Assembly (NCBI GenBank): GCA_950106755.1 | Contig: OX467087.1 | Location: 23,812,047 to 23,876,046 of the forward strand | Length of the DNA stretch: 64,000 bases | Source: Climacium dendroides | Lineage: Eukaryota; Streptophyta; Bryopsida; Hypnales; Climaciaceae | Reading direction: 5' to 3' | Shown: in pieces, positions 22,174 through 34,290 of the stretch | How the letters are laid out: every line of letters begins with the position of its first letter | Numbering within the stretch: position 1 is the stretch's first letter | Translations under genes and position numbers: made by a program | The notes under the pieces: generated by a model | Told to the model about the DNA's origin: nothing | Seen by the model: only the letters and a program-made list of their open reading frames with translations | The model's database searches: none

Positions 22174-22704
22174 CTTTATTTCAATTGTAATCAATTTATC
22201 CCTAAAAGGGCATTCCATTTTGTCATTTGGTTAAATTTCATTAGTTTTCTATATTAAAACACACATTTTTAAAATTTGGTAAATTTTTCGTAATAGAGTA
22301 ATACATATCAAAAAAATTAACTTTCTTCTTTCACAATTGAAAATATTAAAATGAAATTTATATGATTTTCTGAAGTAATTTTTTGATAAAATTTTAGTAA
22401 TTACAAAGATGCTTGAAATAGTATGAAACTTTTAGCAAAATTTTAGATGATAGTAGTAAACATCACAATGTAATTGGTGTACTCCTTGGGCTCACACCAA
22501 GAAAAATGTTGATAGAAAAAAGTTCAACAGTGGTGTGTTTTAAGCTATCAAGATGCTACCTTCAAAAGTGTCACAAAATTTTACAATTTTAACGATTTTG
22601 GAAAAAGAAAACAAAACAAAAGAGTTTTTTTTTAAAATAGATTATTGGAACTACATTTTCTTAGTCAAACAAGATCCCAATGAAAATGCTTGCAATCTTG
22701 TCGA
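22174..22704. other. AT-rich intergenic DNA, no gene
   Basis: Nothing supported beyond low-complexity A/T-rich sequence. Confidence 0.5.
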
Positions 22705-23107
22705 GTAAGGTAGAACTGCCCAATACCACCATCCACCCTAGCCATTTTGCCACTTGCAAGCCCCTTCCATTTGCGTATGTGGCCCACCCATTACCACAAT
22801 CATAGCAACCTTTCATCACGATGGCAATGCATGCACTTGGGGAGCAGACACATCAATCCGCACTTTTGACCAATGCCTAGCTATGCTTCAAACAAGGTCT
22901 ATTCACACTTTAACATTTTAGCTTTGAAAAATCACAGAAAACTCACTTCTTGTCGAAATGTCTTCATTCTTTTTGCAACAGACTTCTCTCAAACCTTCCA
23001 ATCTCTGGGAATTTAAAAAAAAAATATGGGAGCTGACAAATAGCTTCTCCAAAGTAACCTAAGATAGCAAATCTGGGTGGTATTGTAATGGGCTGATCTG
23101 CCTCAGA
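22705..23107. mobile_element. MITE with TAAGGTAGAACTGCCCA ends
   Basis: The left end is TAAGGTAGAACTGCCCA and the right end TGGGCTGATCTGCCTCA, an imperfect inverted pair. The interior (CACCCATTACCACAATCATA, TAGCAAATCTGGGTGGTA) is repeated at 60850-61198. It is about 400 bp and has no coding capacity. Its termini resemble those of the 21747 family, so the two may be mobilised by the same enzyme. Confidence 0.65.
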
Positions 23108-23382
23108 ACTGCAAGTCCCAGTCTGAACCAAGCCTCAATTTGTCTGAGGTACGTTACTGTGTGTTCCATTTCACCAGGCTGGTGGTGTTTTGTGTTTTAC
23201 TCTCCTTGCAAGGAAATTCCGTTTCGTTTTGGTAAAGTAAAAAAAAAACTTTTAAAAAAAAATAATGTCGGAAGTCCCCCAAGTAAATAAAATATAAATT
23301 CAAATGGTACGCACCTCATTATGCCAAGTGTGGTAACTTAACTGGAGACACGTAACTCGAGTTAAAGTTCTTTAACATTTCA

Positions 23383-24835
23383 AATGGCCGGATGTCGGTT
23401 AAACATCCCCCTCGAGCAAAAGGGGGGCTTGTCAGGCGCAGTGGGGCCTGCTTCTCCTCCGTTCCCTCCGTCTGTTCCCTTCCTCTATCCGTTCCCTTCG
23501 CTCTCTGCCTTGGCTCCTCCTCTTCTCCCTCTCCTGCTCCCTTCCTTCCTTGACTCTTACCTTTGGCCAGAGATTTTTTCAAGATTTTGTGCAAGGCTAT
23601 CCCATTGCAATCTTGACTTCACGTAGTGTTGAGGGTTTTGGGAAATGAGCCTCAAATACACTAGATTGTGGAAAAAAAATCACATAAGAAATTCATTTTT
23701 AAAAATTAAAAAATTATAGAATAGATTTTGGAAAGCCATGAATTGATTGGGGTTGTACATGTTGGGCCTTATAACCTCATATATTTTTGGGGTGACCAAC
23801 TTTGTAGATTTCATATGTGAAAAGAAATTTGAAAGATTTTTGAACATATTGACTACATGGATAAGTTATAGTATATACATATTTCTTTTTTAAAAATGTT
23901 GAAATACAAAAGCCTTCACCTTTTAGAAGTGCTAGTGAAGTGTATGTTTAAAATTAAAATTTTATACATTGAACTTGCAATTGGTAGTAAAAGTCATTTT
24001 ATAATCTTAGAACAATGTACTTGAACAAGTTAACCAAAGAATTCTATGGTTGAATTTGTTTAAAAAAAATATTGGTGAAGACTATAACCATGCTTTTGGA
24101 ATGAATGGTAATTAAGTATTTGAAATGAAATTTTAAGTTAAACATTTGATGCAAAAGAAAAAATTTAACCCCTAAATGCTTAAGGCTTGTTTTCAACTTC
24201 TCAAGATTTGCTTTAAATTGAACAAAAGACAACATTTTGATAAGCTGAATTAATTTTTTTTGAATTGTAACTGTACAAATTCAAACTAGACATTGTTAGA
24301 GATCACATAGGGAAAAAAAATTGATTCTTAAGGCTTTATTTAACTTCACAATATTTGAAACACGAAAATTTGATGCCTTGGACAATTAAGGGATAAAGGC
24401 AAAAACACGAGGTTGAGGTTGAAGAAACCTATGGCCAAATGATAGGAGTCACGGAAGGAAGGGAGCAAGGGAGCCGGAGAGGGAGGGAAGAGGAGAAATC
24501 ATGCCAACTTAGGTGGGCCCAACAAGGTAAACTTTGTGTTCTAGGAATAAAAGTAAAAAAAATCCCAGCCATGTCTAGGGGATATTGTAGACCTTACCAA
24601 GCTAATTTGGGGTCTCTGATTGCAAATAAGAATTCAGAAGTTGCAAAAAAAATCATTTTTGGCAAATAAAAAATTCCTGCGTTTTCCCCGGGTTAAATCC
24701 ACCTCAGCAGGGCCCACCTAAGTTGGCGTCCTGCGAAGAGGAGCCAAGGCAGGGAGCGAAGGGAACGGATAGAGGGAACGGAGGGGTAGCAGGGGCCCCA
24801 CTGCGCCTGACGGTCCGGCTTTCAAATGTCTGTAA
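23383..24835. mobile_element. Long-TIR Mutator-like non-autonomous element
   Basis: The left arm (about 23388-23562) and right arm (about 24448-24835) are inverted copies. Shared stretches include GTCAGGCGCAGTGGGGCC near the ends, and CTATCCGTTCCCTTCGCTC and TGCCTTGGCTCCTC further in. The right arm is interrupted by another element at about 24500. The AT-rich interior of about 850 bp holds no gene. The pyrimidine-rich arms explain the open frames at 23319-23626. Long TIRs suggest a MULE. I did not find the outer target duplication. Confidence 0.6.
24500..24735. mobile_element. TIR element nested in the MULE arm, 9-bp target duplication
   Basis: Perfect subterminal inverted repeats GCCAACTTAGGTGGGCCC lie at about 24509 and 24708. 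GAAGAGGAG stands on both sides (around 24490-24499 and 24735-24744) but once in the uninterrupted arm at 23510-23540. A nine-base duplication is typical of Mutator-type insertion. A diverged copy lies at about 29775-30025, in the opposite orientation. Confidence 0.65.
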
Positions 24836-25242
24836 GCTTAGTCAGAGTCGGTACAGACTACAGACTCGCTCCGACAAATCATTCTGACCAATACTGTACC
24901 TGGTGATGTGTATGTACATACGGTGATGTATACAGTATATGTCGTCAGTAATCGTACGTACAATCGTATGACAGATGTCAATCAGCTCCACTCCAGTATT
25001 TGGGGATGAAAAGCATCCAATAATATGGCTCTTTTTCACAATGAAGGCAAGAACATTTAGCCTTTTTGTTGGGGTTGGCGTTGACATTTCTACCTAGTAT
25101 TTCTTTTATTTCACAAATAGCTCATATTTGGAGTAGCAATGATTGGAGACGAAGTTTTTGGATATTACCTTCCAATTTTTGACTCTAGAGACAAGCAGGT
25201 GATTGAAAGTCAACCCAAATGATCCCAATAATAAATAATTAA

Positions 25243-25469
25243 ACCCTTAAATGTCGAGGCGGACATTTTGTGTCCGATGGATGACAAAGAATCTCCCCGT
25301 GCAAGGACAAAGGTGCAACTATTTATCCTCCAAATTTTGTGGGAAAAGGGAACATCTTCTATAGAAGCTTGTCTCCCACCTAATGAGTGCTTTTTTATTT
25401 TTTTAAGCCAACAATTCACACAGTATCCAAATAGATGATTTCCACAATGACCGGCTCGTCGTTTAAGGG
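25243..25469. mobile_element. Intact TTAA-flanked MITE (227 bp)
   Basis: Flanked by TTAA at 25239-25242 and 25470-25473. The ends are ACCCTTAAA and TTTAAGGG. It shares ATGGATGACAAAGAATCTC and TATCCTCCAAATTTTGTG with the copies at 6041, 2322 and 46366. It shows what those copies looked like before insertion or decay. There is no open frame of note. Confidence 0.75.
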
Positions 25470-25473
25470 TTAA

Positions 25474-26455
25474 GAGGCAAAATATTCAATGCCACTCAAT
25501 TTCTCTTTAACACCTAAAGCACCAAACTTATTTTTATTTGGCAACAAAGTGATTTGGGATAGCTCACTGTGAATGGAGTGTTTGTTTGTTTGCTTGTTTT
25601 TTGAAATTTTTATAGAACATATGCTTGAGGATGAGATTTAAGGCCCAATAATTTTCATAATTTTTTTACTATGTTTTTAAAAAGTTATTGTATGATATGT
25701 AATTTTTGTATGATATGTAAAAAATTAATGTATGATATGTATAACAATCTTGGCAGCTCCAAAAAATTCTTTAAAAATCACTTTTTTGAGAAGTAAAAAT
25801 TTGATGTCGTTCACTAGATTTAAATGTATGTGGAAAGCTTTGAATCATTCTATTTTGATTGATGAGATGAAAGTTATGTTGAGTTTTAGTTTGTTGGTAG
25901 TTATAAATTCTCTATTCTAAATTAAACTTTGAAATCCTTTATTTAACTCAATTTTCAATATTTTTTGAAAAAATAAAAACAAAAGATGTGGATTGTTTAT
26001 TATAACATTACCACCATTGGGATAGGTATTTTTCAAGTCCATAACTAAATTCTCAACAATTCAGTATTTTGAATCATTATCTATTTTTTTCTACTTACTA
26101 TTTTTTTCTTACATGTTGTACAATTCCAAATGATCTGAATTTTTTCAAATATATAGCCAACTTGCTTTGAAAAGTGAATCCATTTTGTCCATTTTATTCA
26201 TACAAATGTGACCTTGTAATTCAAAGTGCAGTTGATTGATTCTTTGTAGGGCCCAAAAGAGGATTATTGTCATTTCGAACATTAATATCTTGCAATCTAC
26301 ATCGTGAAAATTTCTGAAGTTTTCCCCATGTCTTTTCAAACTAGCATACTACAAGATCCTTCAATTACATGTGTCCAAACGTTTTTTTCTTCTTCTAAAA
26401 TTTGGTATTTGTACTAGAAATGGCAGTTTTGGAGCGTTTTTGGTGAAAACAAAGC
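25474..26455. other. AT-rich intergenic DNA, no gene
   Basis: Nothing supported. A short tandem repeat (TGTATGATATGTAA-like) lies at 25687-25740. Confidence 0.5.
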
Positions 26456-27043
26456 TCGGGGGGCACTACTAAGGAAGTTCAAGGGTGAGGAGCGACCAAA
26501 TCCTAGGACCCCTATATTATATCCTAAAATTTTATTTTTTTTCTAAAAAAAATATGAATAGATTTTCCTACTTTGAAAGTTTATGTTTTGAATTATTGGT
26601 ATTTTTTAATGTTAATAATAATTAGTTACAAATTTTAGAAGGAAAAAGATACACTGTAAAGCTAAAAATAACTTTCACACCCCTATATTATATAAGAAAA
26701 AAAATTTGAAAAATGAAAAAAAAATTCTATAAAATAGCTTTCTACTGAAAGTTTATTTTGGTTGAATATTGATACAATAATCATCTTTATGTGAGCTCTA
26801 TAAATATTTTAGTTGAAAAACATGCCATTTTAGTTAATTTTTCAATCCTTTCCAGACAATATATCACATGTTATTTAGGATTGAAATTTTTGGCAATAGA
26901 AACCTATAGACATTGTTAAACAAAGCTCAAAATTGTAGATTGAAATTATAGTTTATTAGAAAGTAATTAGGAAAAGTAGAAATGGGTAGTTAGGATTTGG
27001 TCGCTCCTCACCCATGAACTTCTTTTGTAGTGCACCCCCCGGG
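26456..27043. mobile_element. MITE with CGGGGGGCACTA ends
   Basis: Inverted ends of about 50 bases. The left end is CGGGGGGCACTACTAAGG, then GAAGTTCAAGGGTGAGGAGC and GACCAAATCCTA. The right end is the complement, with a few mismatches. The interior is AT-rich and non-coding. A truncated, inverted relative is at 35215-35480. The G-run plus CACTA terminus is suggestive, but not proof, of a CACTA-type origin. Confidence 0.7.
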
Positions 27044-27902
27044 AAACAAAGTAAAAAACCTCGAGGAATTAAGCATGAAATTGGAAATTGATTAATAAGG
27101 TATAGCTGTCACTAAGCATATTGAGTAGGGTGTAAATTTCTTCATTTTTAAAATTGAATTTTTTAAAACAATTCTTCATTTCACCTTCCTCTTTAGGAAG
27201 AAGCTCTTAAATAATTTGATGTAATTTTTTAGATTTAGAAATTATTTCCATACTAGGCAATAAAATTTCTAATTAATACAATTTTCATCCTATAGATAAT
27301 GCATGTCTTATGTAATAAAACTATCAAATTTAAAAATATAGATATACTTATATAGATATATATATTACAAGGTCAAATTTTACTTGGACATGACGCTCAA
27401 CCATGTGGCTACATAATTGGTCCAAAGGATCTCTAATGTTATGAAACTCTCCTAGTAGAATTGATGTGAAGAAATTTTAGGACAATGACTTCTTCTCTCA
27501 CGCTTGCACTCTTGGATTCTACCTTTGTGAATTTCCTCGCAATAAACGTAGTTATTGAACTTTAGCCACTATTGTGCAACTTGAAAATCCCCAATCATAA
27601 CCTCTTAATAAGGTAGAACTACCCATTACTGCCATCCACCCAAATTCTATTTTAGTTGACTATTTTTTATAATACTTTGAGAATTCTCAAAGAGGTGCAA
27701 AAAGTCATGATCCATCATCTATCATCAAAGAAACTAATTCAACCAACAATTTTAGTTCATATTGACTTATATTCTGACAATAGGAGACTTTCAATAGACA
27801 AAAGAGGTGCCTTTCCATTCCAATCTAGCGTAACCTTATTAGTAAAAAAAAGTGTAATGAAATAATCTTTAGTAAAGAAGTTTGAAACTCTTTAAATGAA
27901 AA
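27044..27902. other. AT-rich intergenic DNA, no gene
   Basis: Nothing convincing. TAAGGTAGAACTACCCA at about 27608 resembles the terminus of the 22705 MITE and may mark a remnant. Confidence 0.45.
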
Positions 27903-27906
27903 TTAA

Positions 27907-28888
27907 CCCCTCAAAGCCTAGGGCCTTGAGGGGTTTAAAAATATCATTGCTTTTGAAAAGTTATAGTTCAAAATGACACTAAGGTATAGAAATTTGAACG
28001 AAATTTGAATAGTATAATCTTGTACTGTATGTGTTGTAGATGACATGAATCAAATTTGGAGTCATTTGGCCACATAGATTGCAAGATTATAATGTTTTAA
28101 TGTAGAAAAAGGATGCTAAAATTTTCCTAGCAACACATTTGGAGGTGAAATTCAATTTGTAAACTTACTCAAATGAAAAAAAATAACTATAAAGTGATTC
28201 AAAACTAGCATACAAACACATTGGTGAAAGAAAATGTCATTGAATTGACTCATTGTGTCTGCAAAATGACTTTGAAATGTCAAAAAATAGCAAGAAAAGT
28301 TGCAAAAAAACACATCTAAAGCTTAACCTCTTATTAAAATGCTTTTCAATCACTCATAATATTTTAGGTTGATATGAAATTTTAACCACACAAACTAGAC
28401 AAGTATGCGCAACTTTTTCAAGATACATTATTGGAAATGGATATTGTGTGAAGAAGAAACAAGCCATTGAAGTTCATTGTAATCTGAAAATGTTAGGATT
28501 TCAAATTTTGAATTGCTCACAAACATTCAAGACAACTTGGATTGACATGAAAATCTTACCACATTAACTAGACTTCAAGGGAAACATAATCTAATAAATT
28601 TTATTGAAAGCAAACATTGGATGAAGGAGATATAAACCCTTGAAGTTGCAGCCATCAAATACAATTTGGCGAATTCAAATTGAATCTTTGAACTTTGATT
28701 GACTTTTGACCCAAGAAATTAGTACATCTTGGATTGATTTAAAAATTTAACCATGCAAACTTGAAGAGAGACCACAAATTTTTCAACATGTTTTATTGAA
28801 TTCAAACATCGGATGCAAAAGTTACAATACTTTGAATTGGACTTGAAACTATGTGAGAACACTTTTGATCCCCTTGGATAGTGAGGGG
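27907..28888. mobile_element. Non-autonomous piggyBac-like element, copy 2 (982 bp)
   Basis: Flanked by TTAA at 27903-27906 and 28889-28892. The ends are CCCCTCA and TGAGGGG. It is collinear with copy 1 at 6264-7229 over its whole length, for example TATCATTGCTTTTGAAAAG near the left and TTATTGAATTCAAACATC near the right. It contains no transposase. Confidence 0.75.
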
Positions 28889-28915
28889 TTAAAATCCAAT
28901 AAAACCTTTACAAAT

Positions 28916-29690
28916 GACTTAAGGTAGGAGGCTCAAAATATGAGCGGGCATTAAGAACTGCCCATAAGATAGAAGTACCTATTTCAAATAACTTAAGCAT
29001 TTTAGTGTGTATTATTTGGGAAAGTCATGGAGCAAAAATAAGGTTGCCGAAGAATGCCGAAAAAACTAGAATTTTTCCTTCTAGAATGAATATTTCATTG
29101 AATATAAAAGTGGATTTTCCATCTCGACCCATTTTGATTTTGTAGACTCACCTATTGTGATTACCTTTGGCACTTTTCCCTAAGCCAAGAAAGAAGAGAG
29201 ATGATTGGGTGAGAAAGTACCAATATAGAATCTTTCTCAATAATCAATGCATTCAATTGTTGTCCAGTCTACAAAACTAGAATGGAGGGCTTGTCCGAAA
29301 TAGGATCCTCTACCCTATAGGTGGTTGTGAATGGATATGAAGTGGTTCTTAAATGGACCTTTGTAGTCCTTGAGTGAATGGAAATAAAAAAACACTGTTA
29401 ATGACAAGAGCCAATCATACTCTTTGCTTTCCCATTTATCTTCAAAAGTTGCAAGTGAACAGTTCATAGAAGCCCTAGGGACATAAATAGGGACCTATAC
29501 CACATCTCGTTTGAAAATTCATAACTAATTCAAAAATGATCCAAAAAATATGAAACAACTTGGGTTAGATGCCAATTCCTCTTTTCTTTCAAGAAAAGTT
29601 TACTGAAAAATATTTTGAGAAGTTTCCTGCCCAAAATTCAGTTTCAGTCCTTAGATGCTTGGTTTATGGACCATATGACCAATGAGTTGC
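28916..29690. mobile_element. TAAGGTAGGAGGCTCAAAA family element, partial copy 2
   Basis: Begins TTAAGGTAGGAGGCTCAAAA. 29410-29620 matches 30650-30840 (AGAGCCAATCAT, AATTCATAACTAATTCAAAA). I could not find a matching right terminus, so the copy may be truncated or interrupted. Confidence 0.5.
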
Positions 29691-29774
29691 GTTAGTGTTA
29701 CAAGAAGGAACCCCCAAAGAAGCTGCTCTTGAGAAATGTAAGCCCAGAGAACGATTTTCACACCATACAATAGG

Positions 29775-30025
29775 GGGGACGTTAAACCCTGCCCACGGAA
29801 TGGGCCCAGCAGGCTGGATTTACCCCAGGGGAAAATGCAGGAATTTTTTTATTTTTCACATAATTTTTTTTTTGCAAATTTTGAATTCATATTTGCAATC
29901 AGAGACTTCAAATTAGCTAGAAGAGGTTTAAAGCATATCCTAGACATGACTCAAAATAGGGGGCATTTTTTTATTCCCCCCCCCCCAGAACCCCAATTAC
30001 CGTGTTGGGCCCATTTCATGGACAT
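29775..30025. mobile_element. Second copy of the element nested at 24.5 kb, inverted
   Basis: GGAAAATGCAGGAATTTTTT, the AATCAGAGACTTCAAATTAGCT region, CCTAGACATG and GTTGGGCCCAT match 24510-24725 in reverse orientation. C runs near 29980 replace part of the interior. One end reads ACATGATTTAGTGTCCTGC, comparable to GCAGGACG at the 24.7 kb end. Confidence 0.55.
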
Positions 30026-30508
30026 GATTTAGTGTCCTGCATACAATAGTCTTGTATCATGTCAGCCTTTTACTGCCATGCTAAGACGGGAAAAGGAGTC
30101 TCTCAAATAAGGTAGAAGCATCAATTGTCAACCACGCCTAGTGGCCCAACTTGTAGGGTGCACTATTTTCAACCTCAGGGTGGAACTCAAGCTTGAAATA
30201 GTATTCTCTTTTATCCTTTTCAAAGTTGGGACTAATGTGGTTCTGACACATGTTCAAAACCAATGAGCGAGAAAGTAGGAAGTAGTAAACAAGAAAGTAG
30301 TTCTTTAATGATTGGGAATTACAATACTCTAGACATTGACTATTGATCAATAATACTTTTCAGATTCCAAAATTCACTGTAACTTCAAATTTGGGAATAA
30401 AATTAAGAAAAATTAAGAATTTTCATATTTCCTATCTTCCTACATGGAAAAAGTTTCTGCCACCTTATACTCTTCATCATCTGGTCAAAATTTGCTTAAG
30501 TGATCCAC
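30026..30508. other. Intergenic, no gene
   Basis: Nothing supported. Confidence 0.5.
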
Positions 30509-30925
30509 TAAGGTAGGATGCTGTAATTGCGACCATCTCCTTGCAATCGCCCCATAGCTGGTTGTAAAATGGATGGGAGGTGATCTTTAAATGAACCACT
30601 GTTGCTATTGAATGAATCAAGAAAAATTTACTTATTTTATTTCGAGAGCCAATCATTTCTTCCCTGATTCAGAAATCGATTTAGAAGTTGCAAGGGGATA
30701 GATTTTGGGAGACCTATGGTCACAAATAGGTACCTACTACAGAAATCTTTGAAAATTCGTAACTAATTCAAAAATGCTTCAAAAAATATGAAACCACTTG
30801 TGTTACATTCCGCATCCATTTTTCTTTCTCTGAAAAATGAGCTAAAAATATTTCTGTTCATGAAAACCTCTGAAAAAGGCAGATCAGCCCGTAAAGGGTC
30901 GCTTTTAGAGCCTCCTACCTTAATC
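30509..30925. mobile_element. TAAGGTAGGAGGCTC family MITE, copy 3
   Basis: The left end is TAAGGTAGGATGCTG followed by GCGACC, and the right end is the complement of TTAAGGTAGGAGGCTC followed by GCGACC. It is about 417 bp, similar in length to the copy at 21747-22173. A further fragment lies at 58133-58330. Confidence 0.6.
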
Positions 30926-31365
30926 AGTAAAATTTCCATTAGCTTCCAGTATCTGAGCGAGAATTTCTTTTCATCCACATTATCCACTCGACCAATTGTG
31001 TTCACATTCAACCCTCAAACAGAACTCGATGATGAGAATTTCACATTCACCAACCTTTATGAAAAAATTGCGGTTTTATAATAACAGGTGCTCACTAAGT
31101 ATGTAATTAAACTCAGGTCCCTTTTACAACTATCTGAAAGCGGCCAACTTGAGCAACCAATACGGTAAAGGTTCCTTCCTCTACTACTATACAACTCTAT
31201 TTCCATTTCGAAATAATGTTAACTTCTATAGACAAATCTTGTAGCTTCTTATAGACACCAAGCTACAAATAGATCTTCATTCCACTGCTTACTATAAACA
31301 AAGAGCCTAGAAAATTGTATAGGAAGGAACTTTTATAACAACACTTTTACAACTAATACCTTAAA

Positions 31366-32540
31366 TTGATGACAAATTGTTGTATCATTAAAGGTTGGTT
31401 GATAGATCATGGTTTGTTTGCAAATCTTCCAAATCTCAAAGACGTAGAGTTTTTTACTTTGTTGAGATCTTTTATAGATGATAGAAAGTCACAATTGGTA
31501 GTGTTGAATTTTGGATCAACTATGCACAAACTACAATCTAAAGAAATTTACGAATTTATCAAGGAGATGTTGTGCTATGCAAGAAGGATGTTGAAGTTAA
31601 AGGATGAAAGTGACTATAGAAGTTACAAGGTTAGTTCTTTCACCAATGTTATGAATATTTCATTGTTCTTTGTAAGTTGACAATTCATTAGAAATAAGCT
31701 AGTACTATTCTTTGCAAGTCAATAGGTCATCAAAAACTAGCTAGTACTATCACAATACTCAAGGCTAATTCATTTATGAGGTGTATCCTTGCTAGTTTTG
31801 TTTGATCAAGAGCTAATGCCAAAGGTGAATGTATCTTTAAACATCTCTTGTCCCCTTTGCTTTGTTTTGCTAACTCAATCTATGTAATTGCAACCGGTCT
31901 CCGAGCCACTTGCATTATCAAGGATCAAAAGATGCAATTGAAAAAGAAAGATAGATTTAAGTTATAAATAAATGGGAATCATGGAATTCCACTATGAAAA
32001 CAATCAACATAACTTACTATAAATTGCAACCACATATTTGGCTTGGATATATAATAAGCTAATTAGGTAGAAGAAGATATGTCCTTTAGTTATTCAAGAC
32101 TTTACAAATGAAAACATACATTGATTCAAATGGAAAAAATTTCATTAAAATTAATTTTTTGTTGCCTTCCAAGGATTACAATTAACCATATTTTAATAGG
32201 GACATGGATTCTTACAATTGAATGTGATTTGAATTTTAAAATTCACAATCTATTATCCATGAGGTAGAAGGCCTTATCATTTTGTTCCCAATTTCAATTT
32301 TGTTGCCTAAAAAACTATCTAAGTTCATTCCCAATCCTTAATTGAACTTATGATAGTCTTTGTTCTGTGAAGGTCGACAATAGGTCACCTCATATAACCT
32401 TAGACAATTACCATTTGGAGGAATCAAAGGAGCAAGTAGAAGTGGAGACAATTGATGAGCAAGTTGTAGCTGCATTGAATAGTAATTTGATGGCTATAAC
32501 TTCATCCTATTTGCAAATTATTGTACAATATTCTTTTTAA
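31366..32540 (+). CDS. Possible two-exon gene of unknown function
   Basis: Exon 1 (31366-31629) encodes 88 residues of ordinary composition, including FANLPNLKDVEFFTLLRSFI and HKLQSKEIYEFIKEMLCYAR. It ends at a good donor, ACAAG|GTTAGT. Exon 2 (32373-32540) follows GTTCTGTGAAG and encodes DNYHLEESKEQVEVETIDEQ before a stop. Both join in phase 0 across a 743-bp AT-rich intron. I recognise no domain. The surroundings are transposon debris, so it could equally be the end of a degraded transposon gene. The start is uncertain, because upstream exons may exist. Confidence 0.3.
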
Positions 32541-32751
32541 TATAATATTCGATGGTCCAAATAGTTTGTAATATGAAAAATAAAGCACAACAAACTAGAA
32601 CATAGATTGGAGATGACAATTGTGGAAAAGGACTAGATAATACAAAATCATGGAAAATGATTATATAAGGACTAGTAAAATGTTATCTAAAGTGTTCTAT
32701 GCCGTGAATAGATTGACTTTTGTTGTAACTGCTTTAACTTCAAATTGAAAC

Positions 32752-32930
32752 TTCACTACATTAATGATGGTAAATAGTATTGGCAACACTAATTATGAAG
32801 CAAAACACTAAATATCAACAATTTTCTTAATGCTACCAACACTTAATTTCAATATAGATACTAATTGTCAACTATTGGATATAAATTTTTTACAAGTTTA
32901 CATTTAGTGTTACATATTATTTCATTAAAT
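32752..32930. mobile_element. Short relative of the GGTAAATAGTGTTGG MITE
   Basis: GGTAAATAGTATTGGC and several AACACTAAAT/AACACTAATT motifs match the family seen at 3085-3395. Borders are uncertain. Confidence 0.4.
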
Positions 32931-33239
32931 TGTAATGAAAAAATACAAACCTAAATATAAAAATGCTTATTCAAATGAATACTTCAGTAAATAAACATTA
33001 GAAACCTTTGTGAATTTGAATTCTCTATTTTCAAAATACAAGCAAAAAATTCAAAGGAATTGTCTTCACATGATAAGAATGAGAGATAAAATAGAAATTG
33101 ATTAAGTTACAAACAATTCATAAGAAAATACTCATTGAAAATATCAAATATGCAAAACACATAGTTTGTATTACAAAACAAATCACAAGAATTTCTAATT
33201 GAAGAAAAAACTTATAAAATTTTATAGATATAATAAATG

Positions 33240-34290
33240 AAAATATAACAAAACCAATATCTAAATTGCCCTAGCATATTGAGCAACATCTTGCCCATCA
33301 AAGTACGGATGATGTTTTTCTACTATTTCTTAAAGATGTGAAAATAGTTGACCCAAACTCCAAGAGCCATCAATATCTAATGCCATGCTACAATGGATCA
33401 TGGCTTTTTTAGCATAAGACATATTATTGCAATCTACTTGTCTATTGGCATCTTCAACACTATCAACAATCAATTGAAGAAAAAATCTCTTACCAGGGTT
33501 GGTAAGCTTACCAGACCATTGACCATCTGCACAAGTAGTATTCTACTAAAACGGTCTTTAATCTTGTAGTGATGTTGTGGCTAGTACAATTACCAACCTG
33601 CACCATCTTAGTTCGATGTTTCACGTTAGCTTGAAAAGCTTGAGGTTCTTCAAAGTATTGAGGAAAAATGATTTGATCCATCCAACTTTTGGGCTCCGTT
33701 TTGTAAATCACTCCTAGAATGTTAACATCAAGGCATCTAATGGGATAACTAGAATTTGCATTAGTTAATATTAACATAGGAGCTTCTACCATGGCTCGAC
33801 ATCTTCTCAAGATTCTAACAACCATAGTCATGAAATCCCTACCTAAAACTACTTCAACAAATTTGACAAAAGTGTCTCTACGAAATCCTAAAGTACAACC
33901 ATTGTCAATGTTGACAACAAAATGAATCTCATCAATGTTTTCCATGAGGTTCTCATCTAATAAGTCAGATTCAAATCTTCTTTGCAATACACACAAATAG
34001 TATGTTATTTACATTTCAATGAATTATTCTTTTTCTACACTACATGTCAATTTATCTTGTTGAGACAATAGAACAATGTTATGGACATCCATAAATTGTT
34101 GCATCCAACTATGACATATTTTGTTTGTAAGCAATACATCATCTTTTGGATCTCTAGAATGTTGTGTGCAAATAGAGTCTTAAGCTACTAATATGCTCAA
34201 TGCTAGCTCAATTAGTAAGCCCAATGAAAATTTCACTCCACTCCTTTTGAACCGTTCAAATGCATTAAGAAGTTTTAGATAAAGCCACAG
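33240..34290 (-). pseudogene. Dead pogo-like (Tc1/mariner superfamily) transposase
   Basis: The longest open piece (33508-33996, 162 residues) has the DDE_1 domain of pogo/Tigger transposases: a first-aspartate block around FVVNIDNGCTLGFRRDT, then MTMVVRI, SSYPIRCLD, PKSWMDQIIFPQYFEEP, and a second acidic-block remnant VGNCTSHN, where the usual aspartate reads glycine. Upstream, past in-frame stops, CHSWMQQFMDVHNIVLLSQQ matches the segment just before the catalytic domain. Downstream, KAMIHCSMALDIDGSW matches the C-terminal end. Several stops make it non-functional. By family it would have cut and pasted DNA at TA sites. I found no flanking TIR pair. Confidence 0.75.

Noticed and set aside
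23319..23626. Overlapping open frames on both strands
   Set aside because: They come from the pyrimidine-rich terminal inverted repeat of a transposon.
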